This document shows positions 17,052-26,575 of a stretch of 64,000 bases of DNA, piece by piece. Made by a program: the position numbers and the translations under genes. The stretch comes from Tepidibacter aestuarii (GTDB lineage Bacteria > Bacillota > Clostridia > Peptostreptococcales > Peptostreptococcaceae). The notes under the pieces are model-generated. The model was given only the letters and a program-made list of their open reading frames with translations. It did no database searches and was not told the DNA's origin. The stretch spans positions 1 to 64,000 of the forward strand of contig NZ_OW235315.1 of the NCBI RefSeq assembly GCF_934924865.1. Reading direction: 5' to 3'. How positions within the stretch are numbered: position 1 is the stretch's first letter; each line of letters begins with the position of its first letter.

Positions 17052-17095
17052 AAAATAAATCTCTTTTGATTTTAAATCAAAAGAGATTTATAAAA
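17052..17095. terminator. bidirectional intrinsic terminator
   Basis: ATAAATCTCTTTTGATTT pairs with AAATCAAAAGAGATTTAT between two convergent genes. The T tract is better on the minus strand. Confidence 0.75.
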
Positions 17096-17166
17096 AATTA
17101 CCTATATTTCTATATTAAATGAAATTTATATATTGACTTAAATAATATAATCCGTTAGGATTTTTT

Positions 17167-18426
17167 TTATTTAGCTAAAGCTTTCATTTCTTCTTTTTGT
17201 TTTAAATTCTCTATTATAACAGCACAAGAAGCATCTCCTGTTACATTTACTGCCGTTCTTAACATATCAAATATTCTATCTAACCCGAATAAAAGTGGAA
17301 GTCCTTCTACTGGTATATTAGCAGCAAGTAAAACTGCAACAACTAATAAAGATGGACCAGGTACACCAGCTTGTCCTATAGAACCAACTGTTGCTGTAAG
17401 TATTATAGCAATATATGATGCCATAGTAAGTTCAATTCCAAAGTATTGAGCAAAGAATACCGCTACAAGAGCGTAGTATATAGAGTTACCATCCATATTT
17501 ATAGTAGCTCCAAGTGGAAGTACGAAAGAAGTTACCTCCTTAGATACTCCAAGCTCATCTTCACAAGTCTCTGTAGTTATAGGTAGAGTTCCCATAGAAG
17601 AAGCTGAAGAAAAAGCTACTGAAAAAGGCTTCATAACCTTTTTTATAAATACAGATGGAGAAATCTTAGAAAGTATTCCGACCATTGTAGGATAAAAGAC
17701 AAACGTATGAATAGCAAGAGCTACTATATAAACTCCGAATAACTTAAATATAGGTTTTAAAGAATCGAATCCAAATGTAGCTATTGAATAAACCATAAGA
17801 GCAAATACTCCAACTGGAGCAAATAATAATACTTTATTTATAACCCAAATAAGCGCTTCTGTTATACAATCAAAAACTTTTAATATAAATTTCTTTTTTT
17901 CATAATCAAGACTAGATATACCAAATCCTAAGAATAAGCTAAAAAATAGTATTTGAAGCATATTTCCATCTACAAGTGCTTTTATAGGATTAGTTGGTAT
18001 TATTCCTTTGATAGTTTCCCAAAAACCAGGTAAATCTCCTTTATCAGCATATTCATTAGAGAACATTGATGTTATGGAGTTATCAACCCCTACTCCAGGT
18101 TGAGTTAAATTACCTATTATTAAAGCAAGTACAACTGCAAATGCTGTTGTAAACATATAGTAAGCAAATGTAGCTCCTCCTATTTTACCAGCAGATTTAG
18201 TGTTTCCAATAGATGCTGCACCTGATATTATAGATGTTGCAACTAAAGGTATAACTACCATTTTAAGAAGCTGCATAAATATATCTCCTAGGTTAGAACA
18301 AATATTTGATGCAAAAAACATTCCGATATTAGTCCTATAGATAAAATATCCAACTATTATTCCAAGTATCATAGAAATAATTATCATTAGTCCTAAGTTT
18401 TCAGATAAAGATTTAGATTTTTTCAT
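17167..18426 (-). CDS. dicarboxylate/amino acid:cation symporter (DAACS family)
   Basis: 419 residues with the GltP/DctA architecture: about eight membrane helices, the serine-rich hairpin FSSASSMGTLPITTE (about 270-284), the NMDGN cation-binding motif in PLGATINMDGNSIYYALV (about 305-322), and the second hairpin GQAGVPGPSLLV. It imports glutamate, aspartate or C4-dicarboxylates with sodium ions or protons. The substrate choice is not resolvable here. The gene is monocistronic; GDT1 lies upstream beyond a terminator. Start follows AAGGAG. Confidence 0.88.
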   Translation of the reverse strand: MKKSKSLSENLGLMIIISMILGIIVGYFIYRTNIGMFFASNICSNLGDIFMQLLKMVVIPLVATSIISGAASIGNTKSAGKIGGATFAYYMFTTAFAVVLALIIGNLTQPGVGVDNSITSMFSNEYADKGDLPGFWETIKGIIPTNPIKALVDGNMLQILFFSLFLGFGISSLDYEKKKFILKVFDCITEALIWVINKVLLFAPVGVFALMVYSIATFGFDSLKPIFKLFGVYIVALAIHTFVFYPTMVGILSKISPSVFIKKVMKPFSVAFSSASSMGTLPITTETCEDELGVSKEVTSFVLPLGATINMDGNSIYYALVAVFFAQYFGIELTMASYIAIILTATVGSIGQAGVPGPSLLVVAVLLAANIPVEGLPLLFGLDRIFDMLRTAVNVTGDASCAVIIENLKQKEEMKALAK

Positions 18427-18574
18427 AAAAATTTCTCCTTTTCAAGTTCATTAGTATAAATAGAATTATTACAATTATCGCGATTAACTTTTTTAAGTAT
18501 AGCATAACTTAAACTTAATTTAAATAAGAAAAAAATAAAAAATATTAATTTAATTAAGGAAAAGAGCTTTAAAT

Positions 18575-18610
18575 ATAAAAAATAAGATGCAAGAATGCAT
18601 CTTATTTTTT
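18575..18610 (-). terminator. intrinsic terminator after the GDT1-like gene
   Basis: AAAAAATAAGATGCA pairs with TGCATCTTATTTTTT around a 4-5 base loop. T tracts are present on both strands. Confidence 0.8.
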
Positions 18611-19497
18611 TAATCCTTATTCTTTTTATAACAATTATGAATTTTTTCATAAAGATTCACATTCATATACTTTAAACTTTCTAGATACTTTATAACACTT
18701 CCTAGATAAGGAACATTCTCGCCTAAATATTCTTTTTCTATCTCAACTCTTTCTTGATTTATTGGACAGGATTCTACGTGGCCTTTTCCGCAGTTTCTAC
18801 ATTTAGTTAAAACTAGTGCAAGTTTTTCTTCGTAATATCTATCTTTTTGTATTATATTTAATCTAAAAATAAGAAGTATCAACAATATAAGTATTATAAA
18901 ATAGCAAACTATATTCAGTGGTGTTACATAGATAGCTGGAATATATGTATATAAACCAACTGTACCGAAGAACATAAATACAAAAGCAGCTATTATTTTC
19001 GTAGTAACTTCAGGAATTTTTTTACCAAGCAATTTTCCAACAAGTATACCTAGACCACCAGTTACAATCATACCAGTTACAGTTCCTAATAAAACTAGTA
19101 AAGGGAATTTAGAGTTTGCCCCAAGCGTCATAGCAGTAAGCTGAGTTTTGTCTCCAAGCTCTCCAATAAAAAAAGCAAATGCTACAGTTAGTATAGGTCC
19201 GTACTTAGAATTTATATCATCATCTTCATTACCTTCAATATCAATTCTTAAAGACCATAGACCAAAGAATATAAATAACAAAGATGCAAACAGCTGAACC
19301 TGTTCTAGTGGAACCAATTTACTTATATAACTACCAAGAGCTATAGCTAGTCCATGATTTAAAAAAGCGCCTATAAAAATACCAACAAGAACATACAATG
19401 GTTTAAATTTTGATGCAAATGCAAGAGCTAGAAGTTGAGTTTTATCTCCCATTTCAGCTAATGTTATTAAAACAAAAGCTTTAATAAATTCGTTCAA
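18610..19497 (-). CDS. GDT1/TMEM165 (UPF0016) family transporter, probable manganese/calcium exporter
   Basis: 295 residues with two copies of the family motif: EMGDKTQ (15-21) and ELGDKTQ (113-119), each in a three-helix half. Homologues such as MneA and TMEM165 move Mn2+ or Ca2+ across membranes. An unusual cytoplasmic tail of about 90 residues follows the last helix and has CRNCGKGHVESC, a possible metal-binding cysteine cluster not found in short GDT1 proteins. No yybP-ykoY manganese riboswitch pattern was seen upstream; a palindromic repeat lies there instead. Start follows AGGAGG. Confidence 0.82.
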   Translation of the reverse strand: MNEFIKAFVLITLAEMGDKTQLLALAFASKFKPLYVLVGIFIGAFLNHGLAIALGSYISKLVPLEQVQLFASLLFIFFGLWSLRIDIEGNEDDDINSKYGPILTVAFAFFIGELGDKTQLTAMTLGANSKFPLLVLLGTVTGMIVTGGLGILVGKLLGKKIPEVTTKIIAAFVFMFFGTVGLYTYIPAIYVTPLNIVCYFIILILLILLIFRLNIIQKDRYYEEKLALVLTKCRNCGKGHVESCPINQERVEIEKEYLGENVPYLGSVIKYLESLKYMNVNLYEKIHNCYKKNKD

Positions 19498-19545
19498 AAA
19501 AATTCCTCCTTAGTAAACGTGTAAATGTATAATATAATAGTCTAT

Positions 19546-19592
19546 TATAAAGCAAAACTTAATTCAGATGGAGTTTTTACGCCAACTGAATA
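19546..19592. repeat. palindromic repeat B, short copy
   Basis: 42 of 46 bases match 58724-58771. Both contain a hairpin, ATTCAG..TGG pairing with CCA.CTGAAT around TTTTTA. This copy lies in the divergent region upstream of the GDT1-like gene. No second hairpin follows here. Confidence 0.65.
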
Positions 19593-19673
19593 TCTCTATT
19601 ATTATATTCTATAAATAAATATATACAACCTTTTCTTATAAACAATAAATTATAATATATTGGAGTGATATAC

Positions 19674-20369
19674 ATGAATTATTATACAGGATTTTTTATA
19701 GATAAGCCTATAGGAAATAATATATTTTCTCACAAAGAGAGAACACAAAAGAGTATATACGTTGCACCATTAAAAAATGGAACATTAGATGACGTTAAAA
19801 TAGGGAATAATATAGCATTTTGTGAAATTGAATTTGATAAAGAAATAAAGAACGAAGGTCTTGAAAATTTTATTAAATACGACTTTAATGAAAAAGATAT
19901 ATATATATTTGATAATCATAATCATGCATTTTATTTTTGGGTAAAATCATTAAAAAATAAAAAATTTAAAAAAGGGATAAAGCTAATTCATATAGACCAA
20001 CATAAAGATATGAGAGAGCCTGAAGAATATATAAACAATATAGATAGTATGGAAGAAGTCTTTAATTACACTAACTTTAAACTTAATGTTGGAAATTTTA
20101 TAAAACCCGCATTGAATATAGGAATATTTTCTGAGGTATTTATAATGGACAGTTTAAGTAGTTTTAGTGAAAAAATAGATGAGGAAATAGTTCTGGATAT
20201 AGATTTAGATATATTTTCTAAAGATATGGAATACATAGACTACGATTTAAAAATATCTAAAATAAGAGAACTAATTAATAAATCAAATGTAATAACTATA
20301 GCTACAAGTCCATTTTTTATAAATCAAGAATATGCAATAAATGTATTAAAGGATATATTCAAAATTTGA
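19674..20369 (+). CDS. UPF0489 family protein (arginase/deacetylase-like fold)
   Basis: 231 residues with the UPF0489 motifs FDNHNHAFYFW (about 75-85), HIDQHKDM (about 104-111) and LDIDLDIF (about 172-179). The HxDxHxD-like and DxDxD patterns resemble the metal sites of arginase and histone deacetylase folds, so a metal-dependent hydrolase is plausible, but no member has a firm assigned reaction known to me. The ATG at 19674 follows TGGAG by 8 bases. Followed after 66 bases by the SEC-C protein gene. Confidence 0.7.
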   Translation: MNYYTGFFIDKPIGNNIFSHKERTQKSIYVAPLKNGTLDDVKIGNNIAFCEIEFDKEIKNEGLENFIKYDFNEKDIYIFDNHNHAFYFWVKSLKNKKFKKGIKLIHIDQHKDMREPEEYINNIDSMEEVFNYTNFKLNVGNFIKPALNIGIFSEVFIMDSLSSFSEKIDEEIVLDIDLDIFSKDMEYIDYDLKISKIRELINKSNVITIATSPFFINQEYAINVLKDIFKI

Positions 20370-20435
20370 TTGAAATTAAAAATATATTTGATATAATTAA
20401 TATTTAGGTGATTTATTAATTAAGGAGGAAGAATT

Positions 20436-20933
20436 ATGAGTTTATTCGAAAAATGGCAGCAATTAGCTGAGAATCATACAAGTGAGCAAGAGGAAGTTAA
20501 GTTTTGGGAAGAATACTTAAAATCAGAAGCTGGAGTATACGATAAGATTTTAAATAATAAAACTGATGTAATAAAAGGACAAGTTTGTGATCTGGCTAAA
20601 GAATATGAAATTAATGAAGAATACTTCATAGGATTTTTAGATGGAATTAGCGAGAGCACAAAAAATGAAATTAAATTAGAAGATTTAGAGTCAGACAGTG
20701 AAGTAACTGTAGAAATAGATTTTGAAAAACTATACTATAACATGAATGTAGTAGAAGCTCATTGGCTATATAACCTAGAGGGATGGAATAATATATTAAC
20801 TGAAGAAAAAAGAAAAGAAATACAAAAAAAGTACAAGTCTTCTAAGACTGTAGTTAAAGAGCAAAAAATAGGAAGAAATGATGCGTGTCCATGTAACAGT
20901 GGTAAGAAATACAAGAAATGTTGTGGAAAATAA
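20436..20933 (+). CDS. SEC-C zinc-binding motif protein
   Basis: 165 residues: an acidic helical domain of unknown role (about 1-140), then the C-terminal SEC-C motif [20 protein letters not shown] with Cys151, Cys153, Cys162 and Cys163, as at the end of SecA. The motif binds zinc and in SecA contacts SecB and ribosomes. This is not SecA, and the function of such small SEC-C proteins is unsettled. Strong AAGGAGGA site. Confidence 0.8.
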   Translation: MSLFEKWQQLAENHTSEQEEVKFWEEYLKSEAGVYDKILNNKTDVIKGQVCDLAKEYEINEEYFIGFLDGISESTKNEIKLEDLESDSEVTVEIDFEKLYYNMNVVEAHWLYNLEGWNNILTEEKRKEIQKKYKSSKTVVKEQKIGRNDACPCNSGKKYKKCCGK

Positions 20934-20960
20934 GCCTAATATTTAGGCTTATTTTTTTTA
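20928..20960 (+). terminator. intrinsic terminator between convergent genes
   Basis: AAATAAGCCTAA pairs with TTAGGCTTATTT, followed by T8. It overlaps the SEC-C stop and the diguanylate cyclase stop on the opposite strand. Confidence 0.8.
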
Positions 20961-21997
20961 TCTGCATACATTTTCTTATCTATAACTTTAAAAACATCGT
21001 CTAGGCATACGTTTTCGCTAAAGGTAATTTCTTGCATACCTGCTCCAAATGAAATAACATCTTTTAAAGCTTCTCTTATTTCGTCTATTCTAATTTGAGC
21101 TGTATCTAAATCTATATCCTTTAGAAGGATTAAAAATTCATCTCCTCCACATCGTGCAAATAAATCATCTTTTCGTATAAATTCTCTAACTGTATCTGAA
21201 AATATCTTTAATATATTATTTCCTTCATGATGCCCAAAGGTATCATTTATATATTTAAAGTTGTTCAGATCTATAAGTATTAAAACACATTTACAGTTAT
21301 TACTTATTTCATTAAATTTTTCTTTAAAGCACCTTATATTCATAGTTTTTGTCAAATAGTCATAATTCGCATTAGTATTTAATTTATGTAAGAGGTTTAT
21401 CATTTTTAATGATTTTTCTATTTCTGATTTTATAAAGTATGAAAGCTTTAAATCATGTTTTGAAAAAACATTGCGTGATTCTGATGAATCTATATTTATC
21501 ATACCTGAAAATTTATCATCAACATGAATTGGAATGGATAAAGTTGCTTTTATATCTAATGCATTCATGTTGATCAATGAATTGTATTTATTAGAATCTA
21601 GATAAACATTATTGTATTGTTGTGGATTACGTATTATATACGGTTTTTCTAATTTTGATTTTCCATAATGATACAGTTCTTCCATTTCGAAAGATACATT
21701 CTTTAGTTGTTTAAAATCATAACCTATTACACCTTTATATTCTATAACATTCTTGCGTTTGTTATATAATAAAAAAGAAGCTTTTGAGCCCTTTTTAATT
21801 ATTTTTAATAACTCTTCTAATATTAATGTATATATATCCTCTATATTATCTGAGGAGAGAATATTTTCACTTATATCATAAATGGAATTATTGATTTTAT
21901 GAATTTTTTTTAATATAGACAACAGCTTTATTTTTTTATATATTACAATAAATGCTGAATTGACTAAAAAAAGTATAAATAAGAATTTTATAATCAT
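20936..21997 (-). CDS. GAF-GGDEF diguanylate cyclase
   Basis: 353 residues: one N-terminal membrane helix (about 1-20), a GAF sensor domain (about 45-185, with ATLSIPIHVDDKFSGMINID), and a GGDEF domain with the intact active site GGDEF at 284-288. The product-inhibition RxxD motif (RKDD) lies five residues before it, so the enzyme should make cyclic di-GMP from two GTP and be feedback-inhibited. The start at 21997 follows AAAGGTGG; the longer start at 22015 would put this site inside the gene. Signal unknown. Confidence 0.88.
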   Translation of the reverse strand: MIIKFLFILFLVNSAFIVIYKKIKLLSILKKIHKINNSIYDISENILSSDNIEDIYTLILEELLKIIKKGSKASFLLYNKRKNVIEYKGVIGYDFKQLKNVSFEMEELYHYGKSKLEKPYIIRNPQQYNNVYLDSNKYNSLINMNALDIKATLSIPIHVDDKFSGMINIDSSESRNVFSKHDLKLSYFIKSEIEKSLKMINLLHKLNTNANYDYLTKTMNIRCFKEKFNEISNNCKCVLILIDLNNFKYINDTFGHHEGNNILKIFSDTVREFIRKDDLFARCGGDEFLILLKDIDLDTAQIRIDEIREALKDVISFGAGMQEITFSENVCLDDVFKVIDKKMYADKKNKPKY

Positions 21998-22173
21998 TTT
22001 ATTCCACCTTTTCAAATAAATAGTTCTTTAGAACTATTTTAACATATTTTGCTATAAATTGTTTGATATAAATTATTTTTCGTATTTTATAATTTCGCAA
22101 TTCGATTCAAAATAATACAAAAAAATGTTAATATATATATATATTGATAAAATATACAACTAGGGGGAATATT

Positions 22174-22332
22174 ATGTACAAATTAAAGTTTATTGGGGAT
22201 GATGATTTGACCATTAAAGAGTTTGAAACAAAACAAGAATTAGATTCTTATATGAATCTAAACAATATAAAAAAAATTTGGCATCAAGTAGAAGAAATAA
22301 AAAGGGTTATACCCAATTTAAAAGATGATTAG
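22174..22332 (+). CDS. small acidic protein before the chemoreceptor gene
   Basis: 52 residues ([17 protein letters not shown] and on). No family recognised. The start follows AACTAGGGGGA, a strong site at proper spacing, which supports a real gene. It ends 11 bases before the methyl-accepting protein start, so the two are probably co-transcribed. A functional link is inferred only from position. Confidence 0.6.
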   Translation: MYKLKFIGDDDLTIKEFETKQELDSYMNLNNIKKIWHQVEEIKRVIPNLKDD

Positions 22333-22343
22333 GGAAAAGGAGA

Positions 22344-24371
22344 ATGAAGATGTTTAATAAATTATTAAAATTTGATACTATACGATTTAAAATACTTACA
22401 ATTCCGTTAATAATTATGTTTATGATAATAACTACTATATCTTTTATAAATATAAACATCTCAAAAACAAGGCTGATAGACCAGATGGAGATCGATGGAA
22501 TTAATCTGGCAAATCAAATATTTAATCAAATTCAGAACAATGATGAATGTATAGAAATTATAAACGAGAGCATAGAAGATGACATAAGAAATATAGGTAG
22601 TTTTTTATCAGATGATTATTCAGCTATAAATAATGATTACTTAATTAATATAGCAAATACATTTAACGTAGATGAGATAAATGTTACAGATTCTAATGGT
22701 GATATAATTTATTCTAATCTTGAAAGTAGTATGGGAGCTCATTTTGGGGAGGATCATATATCATCTTCAGTTCAGTATGAGAATGAAGATGAGCTTATGG
22801 AAAACATAAGAAAATCAAGGGAAACTGATAATTATTACAAATATGGATATATAAAAGTACCTAATGGTGGTATGATACAGGTAGGTATACTTGCAAACAA
22901 AGTAGAAGGTCTAAAAAAAAGCCTTAGCATACAAAGCTTATTAGATGAACTTGCTGTAGAAGAGAATATAGAATCAGTATTTTTAGTAGGTAAGGATCAT
23001 ATCATAACAAATTCTTCTAAAAAAGAAGAAATAGGAACTGCAATAGAAAGTGAAAAATCCAAAAATGCCATAGATAAACAAGAGATTTATTCAGGTAAGT
23101 ATTATGATGATGATTTAAATAGATATGTATATGATATATTGGTACCTATGTACAAAGATGATATTAACGTAGGATCTTTAAATGTAGCTATTTCTATGGA
23201 TAATGTCAACAAGGCTGTATCTTCAAATATAAAGATGTCTATAATTATAGGCATATTAGCATTTACAATATCATCTATGATACTTTATACTATTTCGAAC
23301 AATATATTAAATGTTGTAAAAAATCTTGTTGATTCATCTCAAAGAGTAGCTAGAGGAGAGCTTATATATGATATAGATGTAAAGGCGAGTGACGAAACTG
23401 GGATACTATGTAATAACTTTAAGAATATGATAAATAGTCTTAAAACAATAGTAGACAATGTTAAAGTTCAAGCATCTGGTACAGATGATATGTCTAACCA
23501 ATTGACTTGTATATCGAAGGAAATGGCTTTAGGTATTGAAAGTATAGTATTATCTATACAAAATATAGCTGATGGAACAACGTCTCAGTCATGTGGTCTT
23601 GATAACATGAATGAAATACTTAATAATTTTACATACAAGCTTACGTGTATAATAGATGATATAAAGGATGTTGATTCTAATTCAAAAGAGATAAGCGCAA
23701 CTATAAGTGGTAGTAGTGAAAATATAGAAAAGGTTATATCGTCAGTTGAGAATGTTATAATAGTATTCCAAGAATTAATAGAGAAAATAACTATAGTTGG
23801 TCAAGACATAAATGAAATAAATAAAATAACTTCATTGATAAATCAAATAGCAGATCAGACTAATTTATTAGCACTTAATGCTTCTATTGAAGCTGCTAGA
23901 GCAGGAGAGCAGGGCAGAGGGTTTGCAGTAGTAGCTGATGAGATAAGAAAACTTGCAGAGCAAACTAAATATTCATCTCAAAATATAAATGAATTAATAC
24001 AAACAATATCAATTGCAACTGAAAGTATGATAGAGACTAGCGCAACAGTTAATACTGAGCTTTCAAACCAAAAAACAGATATAGATATAGCTATGGGTTC
24101 ATTTAATAAAACTATTTTAGGTATAAATGATATAATACCTAAAATAGATGAAATAAACACATCGGCTACAAGTCTTAATGATGAAAAAAATGTTATACTA
24201 AAAAAAATAGAAGAAGCATCTTCTATTGCACAAGAAATATCAGCATCAACGCAGGAAATATCAGCATCATCACAGCAAATGAGCGAGTCTGTAACACAGA
24301 TATCATCTACTGCTAGTGATTTAACTGACATGACTAAGAATATGAGTAATTATATAAATGAATTTAAATAA
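22344..24371 (+). CDS. methyl-accepting chemotaxis protein
   Basis: 675 residues: membrane helix 1 (about 15-37), an extracellular double-Cache-like sensor (about 40-290; [16 protein letters not shown] and a second repeat), membrane helix 2 (about 295-318), HAMP (about 320-370), and a coiled-coil signalling domain. The conserved hairpin tip reads [21 protein letters not shown]. It relays ligand binding to CheA/CheW. The ligand is unknown. GAAAAGGAG precedes the start. Confidence 0.92.
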   Translation: MKMFNKLLKFDTIRFKILTIPLIIMFMIITTISFININISKTRLIDQMEIDGINLANQIFNQIQNNDECIEIINESIEDDIRNIGSFLSDDYSAINNDYLINIANTFNVDEINVTDSNGDIIYSNLESSMGAHFGEDHISSSVQYENEDELMENIRKSRETDNYYKYGYIKVPNGGMIQVGILANKVEGLKKSLSIQSLLDELAVEENIESVFLVGKDHIITNSSKKEEIGTAIESEKSKNAIDKQEIYSGKYYDDDLNRYVYDILVPMYKDDINVGSLNVAISMDNVNKAVSSNIKMSIIIGILAFTISSMILYTISNNILNVVKNLVDSSQRVARGELIYDIDVKASDETGILCNNFKNMINSLKTIVDNVKVQASGTDDMSNQLTCISKEMALGIESIVLSIQNIADGTTSQSCGLDNMNEILNNFTYKLTCIIDDIKDVDSNSKEISATISGSSENIEKVISSVENVIIVFQELIEKITIVGQDINEINKITSLINQIADQTNLLALNASIEAARAGEQGRGFAVVADEIRKLAEQTKYSSQNINELIQTISIATESMIETSATVNTELSNQKTDIDIAMGSFNKTILGINDIIPKIDEINTSATSLNDEKNVILKKIEEASSIAQEISASTQEISASSQQMSESVTQISSTASDLTDMTKNMSNYINEFK

Positions 24372-24391
24372 AAAAATTCGTCTAGTTGCTA
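24371..24391 (-). repeat. fragment of dispersed repeat A (3' end only)
   Basis: The reverse complement reads TAGCAACTAGACGAATTTTT and matches the last part of repeat A copies 1 and 3 with one difference. It begins at the chemoreceptor stop codon. Confidence 0.5.
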
Positions 24392-24392
24392 A

Positions 24393-24427
24393 TAAAAAAG
24401 GCTGTATCGTTTGATACAGCCTTTTTT
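24393..24427. terminator. bidirectional intrinsic terminator
   Basis: AAAAAAGGCTGTATC pairs with GATACAGCCTTTTTT around GTTT, between the convergent chemoreceptor and psuG genes. Confidence 0.9.
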
Positions 24428-24429
24428 TA

Positions 24430-25350
24430 CTATTTATCAAGTTTAGAAAGTTCTACAGCAAGCTTTGCTCCAACTTTTGCATTATTGTAAACTAATTCTA
24501 TATTTGAATCTAAGCTCTTTCCAGCAGTTATTGCTTTAACTTTTCCAAGCAAGAAAGGAGTTGATTCTTTTCCTCTTATTCCTTTTTCATCAGCTTCTTT
24601 TAAAGCATCTTCTATAGCATTATTTATAGTATCGTAATCCATCTCAAACTCTTCTGGTATAGGATTTGATACTACAACTCCTCCGTTTAAGCTTAAGTCC
24701 CACTTAGATTTTAAAGCCACAGCTAATTCTGCTGAACTATCTACTTTATAATCTACATTGAATCCACTTTTTCTAGTATAGAATGCTGGGAATTCTTGAG
24801 TTTTGTAACCTACAACTGGAACACCATTAGTCTCTAGGTATTCTAGAGTTAAACCTATATCTAGGATTGATTTGCATCCAGCACATACTACTGCAACGTT
24901 AGTGTGTGCAAGTTCTTGAAGGTCTGCGGAGATATCGAATGTTTGTTGTGCACCTCTGTGTACTCCGCCAATTCCACCTGTTGCAAATACCTTTATTCCA
25001 GCAAGTGCAGCTATTATCATAGTAGATGCAACAGTTGTTGCTCCGTCTAGTTTTTTAGCTACTATAAAAGGTAAATCTCTTCTACTAGCCTTTAATACAG
25101 AATCACTTTTACCTAGGTATTCAAGCTCTTCACTATTAAGACCAACTTTTAATTCACCATTAAGTATTGCTATTGTAGCAGGGATAGCTCCATTTTCTCT
25201 TATTATAGATTCAACTGTTTTAGCCATCTCTATATTTTGAGGGTAAGGCATACCATGAGATATTATAGTAGACTCAAGAGCTACTACTGGAGTTCCTTCT
25301 TCTAAAGCTTTTTTTACTTCTGGATTTATTTTTAAATATTTTTCTAACAT
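24430..25350 (-). CDS. psuG: pseudouridine-5'-phosphate glycosidase
   Basis: 306 residues, full length for the family. It splits pseudouridine 5'-phosphate into uracil and ribose 5-phosphate. Typical segments are VALESTIISHGMPYPQN (about 23-39), the nucleotide region FATGGIGGVHRGAQQTFDIS (about 121-140), and VVCAGCKSILDIGLTLEYLE. The reading frame overlaps the end of psuK by 7 bases, giving a two-gene pseudouridine salvage operon. AAGGGAGATG site. Confidence 0.95.
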   Translation of the reverse strand: MLEKYLKINPEVKKALEEGTPVVALESTIISHGMPYPQNIEMAKTVESIIRENGAIPATIAILNGELKVGLNSEELEYLGKSDSVLKASRRDLPFIVAKKLDGATTVASTMIIAALAGIKVFATGGIGGVHRGAQQTFDISADLQELAHTNVAVVCAGCKSILDIGLTLEYLETNGVPVVGYKTQEFPAFYTRKSGFNVDYKVDSSAELAVALKSKWDLSLNGGVVVSNPIPEEFEMDYDTINNAIEDALKEADEKGIRGKESTPFLLGKVKAITAGKSLDSNIELVYNNAKVGAKLAVELSKLDK

Positions 25351-26450
25351 AATTTCATCTCCCTTAAAGTTTTTTCTATATTTTGAATTGACATATTTGG
25401 ATTTATTGTATTCTTATGAGATAGTGCAAGTATAGATGCGCTCATAGCGAATTTAGCACTATAATCTAAATCGTATTGGTTGATATGGCTATATACAAGA
25501 CCTGCTATAAATGCATCACCCGCACCTGTAGCATTAACTACATTTACCTTTGGGTTTTTTATAATACTAGATTCTTGCCCATCTGAGCAAAATACCCCTT
25601 CTTTACCAAGGCTAATAAATACTCTTTTAACGCCTTGATCTAAGAAATATCTAGCACATTTATCAAGATCTTGTTCTGTATTGATTTTTATACCTGAAAG
25701 TGATTCGGCTTCATATTTATTAGGTTTTATAGTATGGAACATTCCTATAAGATCCTTGACCTTTTTACTTTTTTGGGTTGAAACTGTATCTAGGAAAAAA
25801 TCTACTTCTTTAAAGTTTGATAATAGATACTCAATTACGTCTTTTGGCATATTGGTATCTATAACACCTACTTTAGAATTCTTTATTATACGAGATTTTT
25901 GTTTTATAAAGTCTATGGTTATTTTATCGAATATATCCATAGAAGCTATAGCTACCTTCATATCACCACTCTCATCTAATATAGATAAATAAGTTGATGT
26001 TGCATAATCAGTAGATCTTAAACAATTTTCCATATCAATTCCAACTAAATTACTTTCTTTTAATATTTTTTCCCCATATATATCTTTACCAAGAGCTGAT
26101 ATTAATTTTGTATCTATATCCATCTTCACAAGATTCTCTGCTATATTACGACCTACTCCGCCTAGAGATATCTTCATTTGACCTGGATTTGAATCGTTCA
26201 AAATTAAGTTTTCAGTTGGGAAACCTTGAAGGTCTATATTAGCTCCTCCTATTACTGTTACATAGTCTTCATCTTTTAATATATAGCCTTTTCCTTTTAT
26301 ATAACCTTTTTTACTTAGGTTGGTTATATGGACAGCTACAGAAGATCTAGTTATTCCAAAATAATCAGCAATTTCTTGTTGAGATATTAATGGATTATTT
26401 CTTATAAATTCTAAAATTTCTTTTTCTCTACTAGTCAAATTAATCACCAA
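25344..26450 (-). CDS. psuK: pseudouridine kinase (PfkB family) with N-terminal helix-turn-helix
   Basis: 368 residues: a winged HTH (about 1-55, LTSREKEILEFIRNNPLISQ, then SSVAVHITNLSKKGYI) fused to a PfkB sugar-kinase domain with GGANIDLQGFP near 68 and the C-terminal catalytic motif NATGAGDAFIAGL (base Asp in GAGD). It phosphorylates pseudouridine for PsuG. The HTH may let the enzyme sense substrate and control its own operon. The first codons are TTG (26450) or GTG (26447), with no clear ribosome site and no ATG upstream, so the start is uncertain. Confidence 0.88.
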   Translation of the reverse strand: MVINLTSREKEILEFIRNNPLISQQEIADYFGITRSSVAVHITNLSKKGYIKGKGYILKDEDYVTVIGGANIDLQGFPTENLILNDSNPGQMKISLGGVGRNIAENLVKMDIDTKLISALGKDIYGEKILKESNLVGIDMENCLRSTDYATSTYLSILDESGDMKVAIASMDIFDKITIDFIKQKSRIIKNSKVGVIDTNMPKDVIEYLLSNFKEVDFFLDTVSTQKSKKVKDLIGMFHTIKPNKYEAESLSGIKINTEQDLDKCARYFLDQGVKRVFISLGKEGVFCSDGQESSIIKNPKVNVVNATGAGDAFIAGLVYSHINQYDLDYSAKFAMSASILALSHKNTINPNMSIQNIEKTLREMKLC

Positions 26451-26540
26451 GCTTCTGTTTAGATTATAAACTTTTGTTTATGAAAAGTATAACATACTAT
26501 TTTTATTTTTTCAATAATAAATTTAAGTATACTTATATAC

Positions 26541-26572
26541 AAAAAGACTTCTCTTTTCGAGAAGTCTTTTGT
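26541..26572 (-). terminator. intrinsic terminator after the YfcC carrier gene
   Basis: AAAAGACTTCTC pairs with GAGAAGTCTTTT. It separates the carrier gene from psuK on the minus strand. Confidence 0.85.
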
Positions 26573-26575
26573 TAG

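Noticed and set aside
18423..18650. Open frame on the minus strand spanning the gap between GDT1 and the symporter
   Set aside because: It overlaps a terminator and both neighbours, and its composition (Lys/Ile/Phe/Leu) is that of AT-rich non-coding DNA.
19498..19673. Manganese (yybP-ykoY) riboswitch upstream of the GDT1-like gene
   Set aside because: The conserved core was not found; the region holds repeat B instead.
23978..24331. Open frame antisense to the end of the chemoreceptor gene
   Set aside because: It arises from the repetitive heptad codons of the signalling domain.
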